From positions 248,001 through 312,000 of the forward strand of contig NZ_LMEA01000008.1 in assembly GCF_001425235.1 (NCBI RefSeq): a stretch of DNA of 64,000 nt, written 5' to 3'. Shown piece after piece: positions 1 to 8,291 of this stretch. The position numbers and the translations under genes were made by a program. The notes beneath the pieces were generated by a model. It did no database searches, was not told the origin of the DNA, and was given only the letters and a program-made list of their open reading frames with translations. This DNA comes from Devosia sp. Root413D1. GTDB lineage: Bacteria > Pseudomonadota > Alphaproteobacteria > Rhizobiales > Devosiaceae. Numbering within the stretch: position 1 is the first letter of the stretch; the number at the start of each line of letters is the position of its first letter.

Positions 1-92
1 AGGGTCGTCGAATCGAGCGACTGCGCCCGAACGCCGCCAGCCAGCGGCAGGGCGATGAGGCCCGCAAGAATGTGACGGCGGTTCATACGCAT
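1..92 (-). CDS. N-terminus of an exported protein (cut by the window edge)
   Basis: Reading leftward from position 92 (MRMNRRH...) or 86 (MNRRH...), an open frame runs off the window edge with no stop. It encodes about 30 residues: a basic start (NRRH), a hydrophobic core (ILAGLIALPLAGG) and a likely signal peptidase site (VRA before QS), so the product is probably secreted or periplasmic. Neither in-frame ATG has a convincing ribosome binding site. The two arginines before the core could suggest a Tat signal, but no full twin-arginine consensus is visible. The mature part lies outside the window, so no function can be given. Confidence 0.6.
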   Translation of the reverse strand, partial: MRMNRRHILAGLIALPLAGGVRAQSLDSTT

Positions 93-327
93 GAGGGGAG
101 TGTAAGGGGGTAGGGGGGCGTTTGGGAATTGCCGATTCCGGCGCCGTCCCCAAGCTATGTGGGATTGAATCCAACCGTACCGACACCCATCGGCGCCAGG
201 TTTCTACCCGGTGATGGGGGCCGTGCGAGCGGTCCAGCATCAAGCCGGCAACGGCCGCTTTCATTTGGCAGCCCATCCCCCCGCCGCTATAGAGTCCACA
301 ACTGGCTATCGAATCCTGTGAGGCGTC

Positions 328-1845
328 ATGCTCCTTCCCGACAAGATCTATCTCGGCCAAAGCACCCGGCCGGAGTACCTGGCGCTGAAATACGGCAACC
401 GGCACGGGCTGGTGACCGGCGCCACGGGTACCGGCAAGACGGTGACGCTGCAGTCGATCGCCGAGGGGTTCTCGGCCGCCGGCGTCCCGGTGTTTGCCGC
501 CGATATCAAGGGTGACCTGTCGGGCATCGCCAATATGGGCAAGATGCTCGACTGGCAGGTGAAGCGCGCCGAAGAGATCGGTTTCACCGATTATGCGGCG
601 AGCAAGTTCCCGGTGATCTTCTGGGATCTGTTCGGCCGGCAGGGCCACCCGGTGCGGACCACCATCTCCGAGATGGGCCCGCTGCTGCTGAGCCGCATCC
701 TCGACCTCAATGACACCCAGGAAGGCGTGCTGAACATCGCCTTCAAATATGCCGACGATAACGGGCTGCTGCTGCTCGACCTGAAGGACCTGCGTGCGCT
801 GCTGGTGGAAATCGCCAACAACGCCAAGGATATCTCGGTGCAGTACGGCAATGTCGCCTCGGCCACGGTGGGCGCGGTGCAGCGCTCGCTGCTGGTGCTG
901 GAGCAGCAGGGCGGCGACCAGTTTTTCGGCGAGCGGGCGCTCGACATCCGCGACCTGATGCGCACCACCACCGACGGCAAGGGCTATGTTTCGATCCTCG
1001 CCGCCGACGAGCTGATGCGCGCGCCGCGGCTCTACGCGACGTTCCTGCTCTGGCTGATGTCGGAGCTGTTCGAAGTGCTGCCGGAAGTCGGCGACCCGGA
1101 AAAACCCAAGCTGGTGTTCTTCTTTGACGAAGCCCACCTGCTGTTCGACGACGCGCCCAAGGCGCTGGTCGATAAGGTGGAGCAGGTGGTCAAGCTGGTG
1201 CGCTCCAAGGGCGTCGGCGTCTATTTCGTCACCCAGAACCCGGCCGACATTCCGGACGCCGTGCTGGCGCAGCTTTCCAACCGCGTGCAGCACGCGCTCA
1301 GGGCCTATACGCCCAAGGAGCAGAAGGCGGTGCGGATGGCGGCAGAGTCGTTCCGCCCTAACCCCGACTTCTCGACCGCCGAAGTGATCACCCAGATGGG
1401 TACCGGCGAGGCGCTGGTCTCGGTGCTGGAAGATAAGGGCGTACCCTCGATCGTCGGGCGCACGCTGATCCGGCCGCCCTCAGGGCAGGTCGGGCCGCTG
1501 CTGCCGGAGGAACGGCGCACGGTGATCGCCAACTCGCCGGTGGCTGGCGTCTACGACGCGGTGGTCGATCGCGAGTCGGCCTTCGAGGTGCTGACCAAAA
1601 AGACCCAGGAGCGCCAGGCGAGCGAGGCGGAGGCCAAGCAGGCCGAGCTCGACGCCAAGCAGGCGCAGGCGGACGCCAAGGCCGCAGCGGCGCAGGAACG
1701 CGCCGAGCGCGCCGCCCAGCCGCGCCGTTCGACCCGGCAGACGCCGACCGAAGCCGCCATCACCTCGTTCAGTCGCACCATGGCGAACGGGCTCGGCAAG
1801 GCACTGCTGCGCGGCATCCTGGGTGGCCTCACCCGTGGCCGCTAA
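328..1845 (+). CDS. HerA-like DUF853 family ATPase
   Basis: 505 residues. A P-loop (GATGTGKT, residues 31-38) lies in a [18 protein letters not shown] context, and a hydrophobic strand ending in DEAH (about 261-270) is the Walker B site. This layout and the QNPADIPD segment are typical of the DUF853 / HerA-FtsK-like C-terminal family (E. coli YjgR type), cytosolic ring ATPases of uncertain role. The tail (about 420-465) is rich in Ala, Lys, Glu and Gln and is probably a helical or coiled segment. The ATG at 328 follows a region with no strong Shine-Dalgarno, but the family N-terminus (ILPDKIYLG-like) begins here, which supports the start. The 3' end overlaps the next gene, so the two are probably translationally coupled. 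Confidence 0.9.
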   Translation: MLLPDKIYLGQSTRPEYLALKYGNRHGLVTGATGTGKTVTLQSIAEGFSAAGVPVFAADIKGDLSGIANMGKMLDWQVKRAEEIGFTDYAASKFPVIFWDLFGRQGHPVRTTISEMGPLLLSRILDLNDTQEGVLNIAFKYADDNGLLLLDLKDLRALLVEIANNAKDISVQYGNVASATVGAVQRSLLVLEQQGGDQFFGERALDIRDLMRTTTDGKGYVSILAADELMRAPRLYATFLLWLMSELFEVLPEVGDPEKPKLVFFFDEAHLLFDDAPKALVDKVEQVVKLVRSKGVGVYFVTQNPADIPDAVLAQLSNRVQHALRAYTPKEQKAVRMAAESFRPNPDFSTAEVITQMGTGEALVSVLEDKGVPSIVGRTLIRPPSGQVGPLLPEERRTVIANSPVAGVYDAVVDRESAFEVLTKKTQERQASEAEAKQAELDAKQAQADAKAAAAQERAERAAQPRRSTRQTPTEAAITSFSRTMANGLGKALLRGILGGLTRGR

Positions 1846-2401
1846 CGTCGCGCAGAACCACCCGGCGCTCGCGGTCTTCGCCTCCGACAAAGGGCCGGGC
1901 GATGCCGAGCGCAGCTCGATCATGTCGCAGGCCGGCACGCTCCTGGCACGGCATGGGGCGCGGATCATCTGCCTCGCCGACGAGACGCTGGACAATATCC
2001 CGTTGATCACCAGCGCCCGCGCGGCCGGCGGCGAAGTGCTGATCGTCGCCGATGCGGCGTTCCAGGCGCCCGCCGCGCTGGCCGAAGTGCCGGTGGAGCG
2101 GATCGACGACCCAGAGGCGCGGGTGAAGCGGGTTGGCGAACTGGCGCAGGGTTTTGTCGGGCTGCCGGGCTCGCTTGCTTCGGCAGCTGCGCTCTATCGC
2201 ACCTGGGTGCGAGCCGGCGCCGGCGCCGGCGGCAAGCCCGTGGTGCTGCTCAACCACCACCGCGCCTTCGAGGCGATGCGCGGCATGGCGACGGACATCC
2301 TCAGCCACTCGGTGAGCCATGCCGACCGCGTCGTGGTGTTCACCGACAATGTCGATGATCTCTGGAACAAGGTGGCCTGGGCGCTGAACGTGACGGCCTA
2401 G
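1823..2401 (+). CDS. Rossmann-type protein distantly like the LOG family
   Basis: 192 residues from a GTG that overlaps the DUF853 gene by 23 bp; an in-frame GTG at 1835 is an alternative start. The fold suggests an alternating alpha/beta nucleotide-binding protein: [15 protein letters not shown] near the N-terminus, [16 protein letters not shown], and a [18 protein letters not shown] segment at 112-128. The last lies where LOG / lysine-decarboxylase-like proteins carry a GGxGTxxE loop, but here both the loop and the glutamate are altered. LOG-type phosphoribohydrolase activity should therefore not be assumed. The overlap with the DUF853 ATPase suggests a shared process. Function unknown. Confidence 0.7.
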   Translation: MASPVAANVAQNHPALAVFASDKGPGDAERSSIMSQAGTLLARHGARIICLADETLDNIPLITSARAAGGEVLIVADAAFQAPAALAEVPVERIDDPEARVKRVGELAQGFVGLPGSLASAAALYRTWVRAGAGAGGKPVVLLNHHRAFEAMRGMATDILSHSVSHADRVVVFTDNVDDLWNKVAWALNVTA

Positions 2402-2492
2402 GGCAAGCACGCTCTCGAACCACGCTTGATGTCATCCCCTGTCTCAGGGGCAGCCTGTCTAGCGCGTTAGACGGACTGCCGCGAGCGCGCGC

Positions 2493-2873
2493 TTAGGGGC
2501 AGACATGGAGGTCTTCGCGCTCCTCGTCCGAGCTGAAGCCCATCCCCCAACTCCGCATGCTGAGCAGTACCGGCTCGAGCGAGCGGCCCAGTTCCGTCAG
2601 CTCATATTCAACGCGCGGCGGCACTTCCGGATAAACGATGCGATTGATCACCCCGTCACGCTCCAGTTCGCGCAATTGCAGCGTCACCATGCGCGCCGTC
2701 GCATTGGGCACCATCCGGCACAGCGCATTGAAGCGCAGTTTGCCGTCGAGCAGGTGAAACAGGATCACCGGTTTCCACAGGCCCCCGATTACCGAAAGGG
2801 TCACTTCTACCGCACAACCGGTGCGGCCAGCCCTGCGGCGTGGGCGGGTCAGGATAGGGGTGCTATCATTCAT
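2493..2873 (-). CDS. HxlR-family transcriptional regulator
   Basis: 126 residues from the ATG at 2873 (MNDSTPILTR). An upstream extension of the frame to 3140 crosses the divergent oxidoreductase gene and is rejected. The winged-helix HxlR domain fills the protein: a cysteine at residue 20 (RTGCAVEVTLSVIGG), the family-typical GGLWKPVILFHLLDGKLRFN, the recognition region PNATARMVTLQLRELERDG, and the wing VPPRVEYELTELG. HxlR proteins with a conserved N-terminal Cys often sense thiol-reactive compounds. It is divergent from a quinone-oxidoreductase-like gene, the classic target arrangement, and its start codon lies inside an inverted repeat, suggesting autoregulation. Confidence 0.9.
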   Translation of the reverse strand: MNDSTPILTRPRRRAGRTGCAVEVTLSVIGGLWKPVILFHLLDGKLRFNALCRMVPNATARMVTLQLRELERDGVINRIVYPEVPPRVEYELTELGRSLEPVLLSMRSWGMGFSSDEEREDLHVCP

Positions 2874-2901
2874 GATAGTACATGTTGCCTTTGTACGTAC
2901 T
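2863..2901. promoter_or_regulatory. Putative HxlR operator region
   Basis: CTATCAT-TC-ATGATAG (2863-2878) is a perfect inverted repeat with 7-bp arms and a 2-bp spacer, covering the start codon of the HxlR gene. Immediately beside it, AGTAC (2877-2881) and GTACT (2897-2901) form a second inverted pair, with three GTAC tetranucleotides in 23 bp. GTAC-rich palindromes are common in HxlR operators. The position between the regulator and the oxidoreductase fits control of both. That this is the binding site is inference. Confidence 0.5.
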
Positions 2902-2955
2902 GTTCTCAGATGCATTGAAGACCTAGCTAGGCTGGGAAACAAGAGGAACGTGCGA

Positions 2956-3942
2956 ATGAAAGCTGCCTGGTTTTCCACCAAGGGCCCCGCCCGCGACGTA
3001 TTGCAGGTCGGCGAGTTGCCCACGCCACAACCCGCGCCCGGCGAAGTGCTGATCCGCGTCCGCGCCTCGGGCGTCAATCCGTCCGACACCAAGGGTCGCA
3101 GCGGCAGCGGCGCCCCGGCCTTCCCCAAGGTCGTGCCCAATCAGGATGGCGCGGGTGAGATCGTCGCCGTGGGTTCCCCCGAACTCGACAGCCGGATCGG
3201 TGAGCGCGTCTGGTTTTACGAATCCCAGCTTGGCCGCTGGAACGGCTCAGCCGCCGAATACACCACGCTCCCCGCCTGGAAGGCTGTCCACCTGCCCGAT
3301 GGCGTCAGCTTCGAGGAAGGCGCCTGCCTCGGCATTCCCGCCATGACCGCCTATCGCTGTGTCTTCGTCGATGGTCCGGTCACCGGTAAAACCGTCTTCG
3401 TCTCCGGCGGTGCCGGCGCGGTCGGCCGCTACGCCATCCAGTTCGCCAAGCTCGGTGGTGCCCGCGTCATCGCCTCGGTCGGCAATGACGAGGCCGCCGC
3501 ATCAGCCACTGCGGCCGGTGCCGATCTGGTCCTCAACCGCCACACTGATGATCTGCCCGCCCGGGTTGCTGCCTTCACGGGCGACGGCAAGGGTAGGGGC
3601 GTCGACCGCTTCGTCGAAGTCGCCTTTGGCGCCAATCTTGACCTGATCGGCAAGACTCTGGCGCCCAACGGCGTCGTCGCCACCTATGCCAGCGATGCCG
3701 TGCCTCAGCCCACCCTGCCGTTCTGGCCGATGATCTTTCTCGACGCGACCATCCGGTTCGTGCTGGTCTATGTGATGACTGCCGAGGCCCACCGCGAAGC
3801 CGCCGCCGGCATCAACGCCGCGCTTGAGGCCAATCAACTCACCCACCAGATCGGCCGCGTGCTGACCCTCGACGACATCGTCGTCGCCCACGAAGCCGTC
3901 GAACGCGGCGAACTCGGCAAGACGATTATTACGCTGGGCTGA
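2956..3942 (+). CDS. Zinc-independent MDR quinone oxidoreductase
   Basis: 328 residues starting MKAAWFSTKGPARDVLQVGEL. The ATG at 2956 is preceded by AAGAGGAACGTGCGA, a usable ribosome binding site; a 45-codon upstream extension overlaps the divergent regulator and is rejected. The N-terminal GroES-like domain (about 20-120) is followed by a Rossmann domain with FVSGGAGAVGRYAIQFAKLGGARVI split as the NADPH-binding loop (about 145-170). The cysteine and histidine zinc ligands of true alcohol dehydrogenases are absent, pointing to an NADPH:quinone reductase type enzyme of the medium-chain family, cytosolic. It is divergent from the HxlR gene and probably induced by electrophiles or quinones. 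Confidence 0.88.
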   Translation: MKAAWFSTKGPARDVLQVGELPTPQPAPGEVLIRVRASGVNPSDTKGRSGSGAPAFPKVVPNQDGAGEIVAVGSPELDSRIGERVWFYESQLGRWNGSAAEYTTLPAWKAVHLPDGVSFEEGACLGIPAMTAYRCVFVDGPVTGKTVFVSGGAGAVGRYAIQFAKLGGARVIASVGNDEAAASATAAGADLVLNRHTDDLPARVAAFTGDGKGRGVDRFVEVAFGANLDLIGKTLAPNGVVATYASDAVPQPTLPFWPMIFLDATIRFVLVYVMTAEAHREAAAGINAALEANQLTHQIGRVLTLDDIVVAHEAVERGELGKTIITLG

Positions 3943-4004
3943 GCCAACAGCCTGATTGGTCCACTTGGGAGGGAGGGCGGATGAGGGGGCGCGGAGCCCG
4001 GCTG

Positions 4005-4541
4005 TCAGTGCGTCGGCAGCGGACGCTCCCGCGTCCATAGCGGAATGACGTTGCCGTATTGCGAGAAATCCGGGCGACGGGACGTCGCGGCGCGGACAGG
4101 CCGGTAGCCGGCGAGGCTGGCGGCACGGCGGGCGATGCGCGACTGCACCCGTTCGAGCAGGTATTTCGGCGACATCGGCTTGACGATCACCTCATCGATG
4201 CCCGAGGCGATGCAGAGGTCCTTGGTTTCGGGCGACACCAGGCTGGCGAGCGCGATCACCTGGTAGTCGTGATGCGGGATGCTCTGGTCGGCGCGCAGGT
4301 CGCGGCTGACCCGGTCGGCACGCGCCGAGGCGCTGTCGAAATCGGTGACGACCACATCGACCGGCGCGAGCCGCATATAGGTGACCAGCGCCAGCTCGGA
4401 TTCGAACGGGCGGACCCGGAAGCTCGGCACCGAAGCCAGCACCATGCTGAGGATGGAGCTCAGCGCCGGATTGGCGACAAGCACGGCTATGGTGCGGACT
4501 GGTTCGGCCAAGGTCTCGCGACGCTCCCAATGGTTAAGCAA
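4005..4541 (-). CDS. Single-domain response-regulator receiver protein
   Basis: Up to 178 residues. A CheY-like fold is visible: hydrophobic beta1 (TIAVLVANPA), phospho-acceptor aspartate 67 in VDVVVTDFDS, and the conserved lysine in VIVKPMSPKYLLERV (K121). There is no DNA-binding or enzymatic output domain; the basic C-terminal tail (about 135-178) has no recognisable motif. The acidic pair normally found after beta1 is replaced by ANPA, so metal binding and phosphorylation may be altered. The start is uncertain: TTG at 4541 (MLNHWE...) or TTG at 4511; no ATG is available near the domain edge. A CtrA-box-like sequence lies across the first candidate start. It converges on the oxidoreductase gene. 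Confidence 0.78.
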   Translation of the reverse strand: MLNHWERRETLAEPVRTIAVLVANPALSSILSMVLASVPSFRVRPFESELALVTYMRLAPVDVVVTDFDSASARADRVSRDLRADQSIPHHDYQVIALASLVSPETKDLCIASGIDEVIVKPMSPKYLLERVQSRIARRAASLAGYRPVRAATSRRPDFSQYGNVIPLWTRERPLPTH

Positions 4542-4548
4542 TTGTTAC
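4533..4548 (-). promoter_or_regulatory. CtrA-box-like sequence upstream of the receiver gene
   Basis: On the minus strand the sequence reads GTAA-N7-TTAAC, one mismatch from the alphaproteobacterial cell-cycle regulator CtrA consensus TTAA-N7-TTAAC. It lies just upstream of the alternative start at 4511. In a GC-rich genome such AT-rich spaced half-sites are uncommon, but a single near-match is weak evidence. Confidence 0.3.
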
Positions 4549-4617
4549 CATTGTGGCGCGGCGGGCGGAAGCGGCAGGAAATGCGGATCTGGCGATTTTC
4601 GCGAGAACCGTTCGGGC

Positions 4618-4648
4618 AAAATGAAAAGGGCCCGCCGAAGCGGGCCCT
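4618..4648 (-). terminator. Rho-independent terminator of sodB
   Basis: AGGGCCCGC and GCGGGCCCT (4627-4648) form a perfect 9-bp GC-rich stem with a 4-nt loop. On the minus strand it is followed by TTTT-CA-TTTT. It starts 22 bp past the sodB stop codon, so it ends the sodB transcript. Confidence 0.85.
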
Positions 4649-4669
4649 GAACGCGATTTCGAGTGAAGC

Positions 4670-5278
4670 TTAGCGGGCTTCTTCGAACAGGAACTCGACA
4701 TGTTCCCAGTTCACCAGGTTGTCGAACCAGGCTTCGAGGTATTTCGGGCGCGCGTTGCGGTAGTCGATGTAATAGGAGTGCTCCCAGACGTCGACGCCGA
4801 GCAGCGGCTTGGCATTGCCGTGTACCAGCGGCGACTCGCCATTGGCGGTCTTGGTGACCTGGAGCTTCCCATCCTTCAGCGACAACCAGGCCCAGCCCGA
4901 ACCGAACTGCGTGGTGCCGGCATTGATGAAATCGGCGCGGAACTTGTCGAAGCCACCGAGATCGGATTCGATCGCCTTGAGCAGCGCTGCCGGGACCTTC
5001 CCGGCGCCGCCGCCGCCATTGGGCTTCATCCAGTTCCAGAAATGCACGTGGTTGTAGTGCTGGCCCAGGTTGTTGAAGAGCGCCGGGTCCTTGCCAAACA
5101 CTTCCTTCACCGCGTCCTCGAGCTCGAGCACTTCGAGACCCTTGCCCTCGGCGAGCTTGTTGCCGTTGGTGACGTAAGCCTGGTGGTGCTTGTCGTGGTG
5201 GAACTCGAGCGTCTCTTTGCTCATGTACGGGCCGAGCGCGTCATAGGCGTAGGGCAGGGGGGGAAGTTCGTATGCCAT
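4670..5278 (-). CDS. sodB: Fe/Mn superoxide dismutase
   Basis: 202 residues, the normal length for a bacterial iron or manganese superoxide dismutase. It converts superoxide to hydrogen peroxide and oxygen. The metal ligands line up with the family: H27 in LEFHHDKHH, H77 in QHYNHVHFW, and D163 and H167 in the signature DVWEHSYYIDY. There is no signal peptide (MAYELPPLPYAYDALGPY), so the enzyme is cytosolic. The sequence has features typical of alphaproteobacterial iron-type enzymes, but metal preference cannot be fixed by eye. It is monocistronic, with its own terminator and about 100 bp of free upstream DNA. Confidence 0.97.
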   Translation of the reverse strand: MAYELPPLPYAYDALGPYMSKETLEFHHDKHHQAYVTNGNKLAEGKGLEVLELEDAVKEVFGKDPALFNNLGQHYNHVHFWNWMKPNGGGGAGKVPAALLKAIESDLGGFDKFRADFINAGTTQFGSGWAWLSLKDGKLQVTKTANGESPLVHGNAKPLLGVDVWEHSYYIDYRNARPKYLEAWFDNLVNWEHVEFLFEEAR

Positions 5279-5381
5279 TCTGGATGCCTCCTTGGGGGAC
5301 AGTCTCTATGATTGTTGGCCGCTGGGCTGGCTCCGATATAGGCCCTTTGGCATTGCTCAACAATTCCCGCTTTGGGTGGAA

Positions 5382-7454
5382 TTATGCCAATCCGACGCAA
5401 CTGAGCGCAAAGGCGTAGCTCAGGCCGGTCTCCTTGAGCTGGTCGAAGCGGCCCGAAGCGCCGCCATGGCCGGCGCCCATGTGCGTCTTGAGGTAAAGCG
5501 CATTGCCGTCGGTCTTGGTGGCGCGGAGTTTGGCCACCCATTTGGCCGGCTCCCAATAGGTGACGCGCGGATCGGTGAGCCCGGCCAGCGCAAAGATCGG
5601 CGGATAGTCGATGGCCGCCACCTGCTCGTAGGGGGCATAGCCGGCGATGCGGTCATAGGCCGCCTTGTCGGTGATCGGGTTGCCCCATTCGGGCCATTCC
5701 GGCGGGGTGAGCGGCAGCGTTTCATCGAGCATGGTGTTGAGCACGTCGACGAACGGCACCTCGGCGATGACCCCGGCCCAGAGCTCGGGGCGCATATTGG
5801 TGACGGCGCCCATCAACAGGCCGCCGGCCGAGCCGCCCTCGGCGACAATGCGCTGCTTCGACGTATAGCCCAGTTCGATCAGCGTTTCGGCGGCAGCGAC
5901 GAAATCGGTAAAGGTGTTGGTCTTCTGCTCGCGGCGGCCGTTCTTGTACCAGGCATAGCCCTTGTCCATGCCGCCGCGGATATGTGCCGTGGCGTGGACG
6001 AAGCCGCGATCGACCAGCGACAGCTTCGAGACCGAAAAGCCGGCCGGCAGCGCCATGCCATAGGCGCCATAGCCATAGAGCAGGGCCGGCGCTTTGCCGT
6101 CGAGCTTCAGGCCCTTGCGGTAGAGCAGCGTCACCGGCACCCGCTCGCCATCCTTGGCCGTGGCGAAGATGCGCTTTGTCTCGTAGTCATCAGGGTTGTG
6201 CCCGGAGGGGACCACCTGTTCCTTCAGAAGGGTTCGCTCGCGCGTCACCAGATCGAGGTCGTAAGTGCGCGATGGCGTGGTCGGCGACGAATAGCTGAAG
6301 CGGATGGTCTTGGTGTCGAACTCGAAACCGGCCGACATGCCGAGCGCATAGGCCTCCTCGTCGAATTTCACCGTCCACTCTTCGCCATCGTCGAGGTTGC
6401 GCACCACGATGCGCGGCAGCCCCTCGGAGCGCTCGAGCCGGATGAGGTGGTGGCTGAGGAGGATGATGTCGAGGATCAAGACGCCTGGGCGGTGTGGCAC
6501 CAGGTCGATCCAGTTTTCGGCCGCCGGATTGTCGGCGGCGACGGTGACGATCTTGAAATCCTCGGCGCCGTCGGCGTTGGTGAGGATGTAGAACACCCCG
6601 TCGCGGTCCTCGACGTCGTATTCGCGGTCGGTGAGGCGCGGCGAGACCAGCTTCGGCGCGCCGCCGGTGCGGGTGTCGATCAGCCAGAACTCGGATGTCT
6701 GGTGGTCGTGCGCGTCGATGACGATGTAGTTGCGGCTGAGCGTCTCATCGACGCCGACGAAGAAGCCCGGGTCCTTTTCCTCGTAGACGATCTCGTCATC
6801 GGCCTGCGGCGTGCCGAGCACATGCCGGCGGACCCGGAACGGCCGGTGGTTGTCGTCATATTCGGAATAGTAGATGGCGGTGGAATCGGCCGACCACACA
6901 CCGCCGCCCGCGACATCCTCGATCACTTCGCCGGTATCCTTGCCGGTGGCGAGGTCGCGAATGTGCAGGGTGTAGAACTCCGAGCCTTGCCGATCGGCGC
7001 TCCAGGCGAGCAGGCGGTGCGACGGATCGTGGTCGCCGCCGCCAAAGCCGAAATACTCCTCGCCGGCCTCGACATTGCAGTCGAGCAGCAGCTCTTCATC
7101 GCCGCCGTCGCGCGGCGTACGAACCAGGATCGGGTACTGCTTGCCCTCTTCCATGCGTGAGTTGTAGGCCCAGGGGCCGTCGGCTGAGGGTATGCCGCTC
7201 TCGTCCTCTTTGATGCGGCCACGGATCTCCCGGTAGATCTTGTCGGTCAGCGCCTCGTGCGCCGTCTCGAAGGCCTCGGCAAAATAGGCGTTCTCCGCCT
7301 CGACATAGCGGCGGATGTCGGCCGGCAGGGTGGACGGGTCCTGCATCACCTCCTGCCAGTTATCGGCCCGCAGCCAGTGATAGGGATCCTGCCGCGTGAT
7401 GCCGTGATTGGTCGTGGCATGCTGGCGGCGTTCGGCGACGGGTGGGGTGGGCAT
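5382..7454 (-). CDS. ptrB: Oligopeptidase B (S9A serine peptidase)
   Basis: 690 residues, normal length for oligopeptidase B, which cleaves short peptides after basic residues in the cytosol. The N-terminal seven-bladed propeller (about 75-410) is followed by an alpha/beta-hydrolase domain with S542 in EGGSAGGLLMG, D628 in LAGLTDPRV and H663 in GAGHGGASGRFDQ as the catalytic triad. The N-terminal DPYHWLRADN motif is typical of the S9A family. No signal peptide. An exactly antisense open frame of similar length on the other strand is a GC-bias shadow. Likely independently transcribed. Confidence 0.95.
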   Translation of the reverse strand: MPTPPVAERRQHATTNHGITRQDPYHWLRADNWQEVMQDPSTLPADIRRYVEAENAYFAEAFETAHEALTDKIYREIRGRIKEDESGIPSADGPWAYNSRMEEGKQYPILVRTPRDGGDEELLLDCNVEAGEEYFGFGGGDHDPSHRLLAWSADRQGSEFYTLHIRDLATGKDTGEVIEDVAGGGVWSADSTAIYYSEYDDNHRPFRVRRHVLGTPQADDEIVYEEKDPGFFVGVDETLSRNYIVIDAHDHQTSEFWLIDTRTGGAPKLVSPRLTDREYDVEDRDGVFYILTNADGAEDFKIVTVAADNPAAENWIDLVPHRPGVLILDIILLSHHLIRLERSEGLPRIVVRNLDDGEEWTVKFDEEAYALGMSAGFEFDTKTIRFSYSSPTTPSRTYDLDLVTRERTLLKEQVVPSGHNPDDYETKRIFATAKDGERVPVTLLYRKGLKLDGKAPALLYGYGAYGMALPAGFSVSKLSLVDRGFVHATAHIRGGMDKGYAWYKNGRREQKTNTFTDFVAAAETLIELGYTSKQRIVAEGGSAGGLLMGAVTNMRPELWAGVIAEVPFVDVLNTMLDETLPLTPPEWPEWGNPITDKAAYDRIAGYAPYEQVAAIDYPPIFALAGLTDPRVTYWEPAKWVAKLRATKTDGNALYLKTHMGAGHGGASGRFDQLKETGLSYAFALSCVGLA

Positions 7455-7534
7455 GGGAGGATTCTCGGGAGGGGGTGTTGCCGCGAGGTAGGCGCGACGG
7501 TGAGCGATTGTAAAGGACGGGATGCTGCCGCGCC

Positions 7535-7693
7535 GCCTTCTCCCCTTGTGGGAGAAGGTGCCCGAAGGGCGGATGAGGGGTTCTTTCCGCGTACTTGTGT
7601 CGCTCGTCGCTTTCGCTCCGATCGCGCTACACTTCGTTGCGCGGACCCCTCATCCGGCGCTGCGCGCCACCTTCTCCCACAAGGGGAGAAGGC
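7535..7693. repeat. Long intergenic palindromic element (CCTTCTCCC type)
   Basis: The 159-bp stretch begins GCCTTCTCCCCTTGTGGG and ends with its reverse complement CCCACAAGGGGAGAAGGC. Inside each arm, AGGGCGGATGAGGGGT on the left mirrors ACCCCTCATCCGGCGCT on the right. This is a large intergenic palindrome of the kind dispersed in Rhizobiales genomes. It fills most of the 267-bp gap between the msrB stop and the ptrB start. A short open frame across it is not a gene. Confidence 0.8.
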
Positions 7694-7721
7694 AAGAGCG
7701 CGTGGGGCCGCTCTGGGTGCG

Positions 7722-8123
7722 CTAAGCCTTCGGCTCGAACTGCAGGCTCGTGCCGTTCATGCAGAACCGCTCGCCCGTCGGGTTGGGGCCGTCGGGGAAG
7801 ATGTGGCCGAGATGGGCGCCGCAATTGGCGCAGTGGGCTTCGACGCGGACCATGCCGTGCGAGCGGTCGACGGTCTGGGCGACCGAGCCCTCGATCGCCT
7901 TGAAGAAGCTCGGCCAGCCCGAGCCGGATTCGTACTTGGTGTCGGCGGTGAACAGCTCGGCGCCGCACGAGGCGCAGTGGTAAATGCCGTCGCGCTTTTC
8001 GGTGTTGTAGATGTGGGACCAGGGCCGCTCGGTGCCGTGTTCGCGCGCGACGCGGTAGAGCTCGGGGCTGAGCGTGGCGCGCCACTCTTCGTCGGACTTC
8101 TGAACCTTGAAGGTTTCGCTCAT
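7722..8123 (-). CDS. msrB: Peptide-methionine (R)-S-oxide reductase
   Basis: 133 residues. It reduces methionine-R-sulfoxide in proteins. Zinc-binding cysteine pairs are at C50/C53 (YHCASCGAEL) and C98/C101 (HCANCGAHLGH); the catalytic cysteine is C121 in GERFCMNGTSLQF. The substrate-binding ESGSGWPSFF motif is present. Start at the ATG at 8123 (MSETFKVQKSDEEW), preceded by a GGAGATTCCCCG ribosome site; a longer upstream frame crosses the mrp promoter region and lacks homology features. No signal peptide, so a cytosolic form. It is divergent from the Mrp operon. Confidence 0.96.
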   Translation of the reverse strand: MSETFKVQKSDEEWRATLSPELYRVAREHGTERPWSHIYNTEKRDGIYHCASCGAELFTADTKYESGSGWPSFFKAIEGSVAQTVDRSHGMVRVEAHCANCGAHLGHIFPDGPNPTGERFCMNGTSLQFEPKA

Positions 8124-8291
8124 CGGGGAATCTCCGTTACGGCGCCAGATATGGCGATTGCGGCGCCTGATCGCAAATCCCCCAGCTCTCACAAAGCTGT
8201 GGTGCAGTCGTGCGGGCCGACCGGTTTGCCTTGCCGGGGCGGGGGGAGGGGCTAAGCTGCCGCAAGCGAATCCCACAGGGGGCGGACCCGG

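Noticed and set aside
2874-3140. N-terminal extension of the HxlR gene
   Set aside because: It crosses the divergent oxidoreductase gene and lacks any HxlR similarity; the ATG at 2873 gives the normal family length.
5292-7160. 622-codon open frame on the plus strand
   Set aside because: It lies exactly antisense to oligopeptidase B, whose catalytic motifs are intact, and has no domain or ribosome site. Long antisense frames are expected at this GC content.
7522-7725. Short open frame inside the palindromic element
   Set aside because: It is made almost wholly of the repeat arms and has no independent gene signal.
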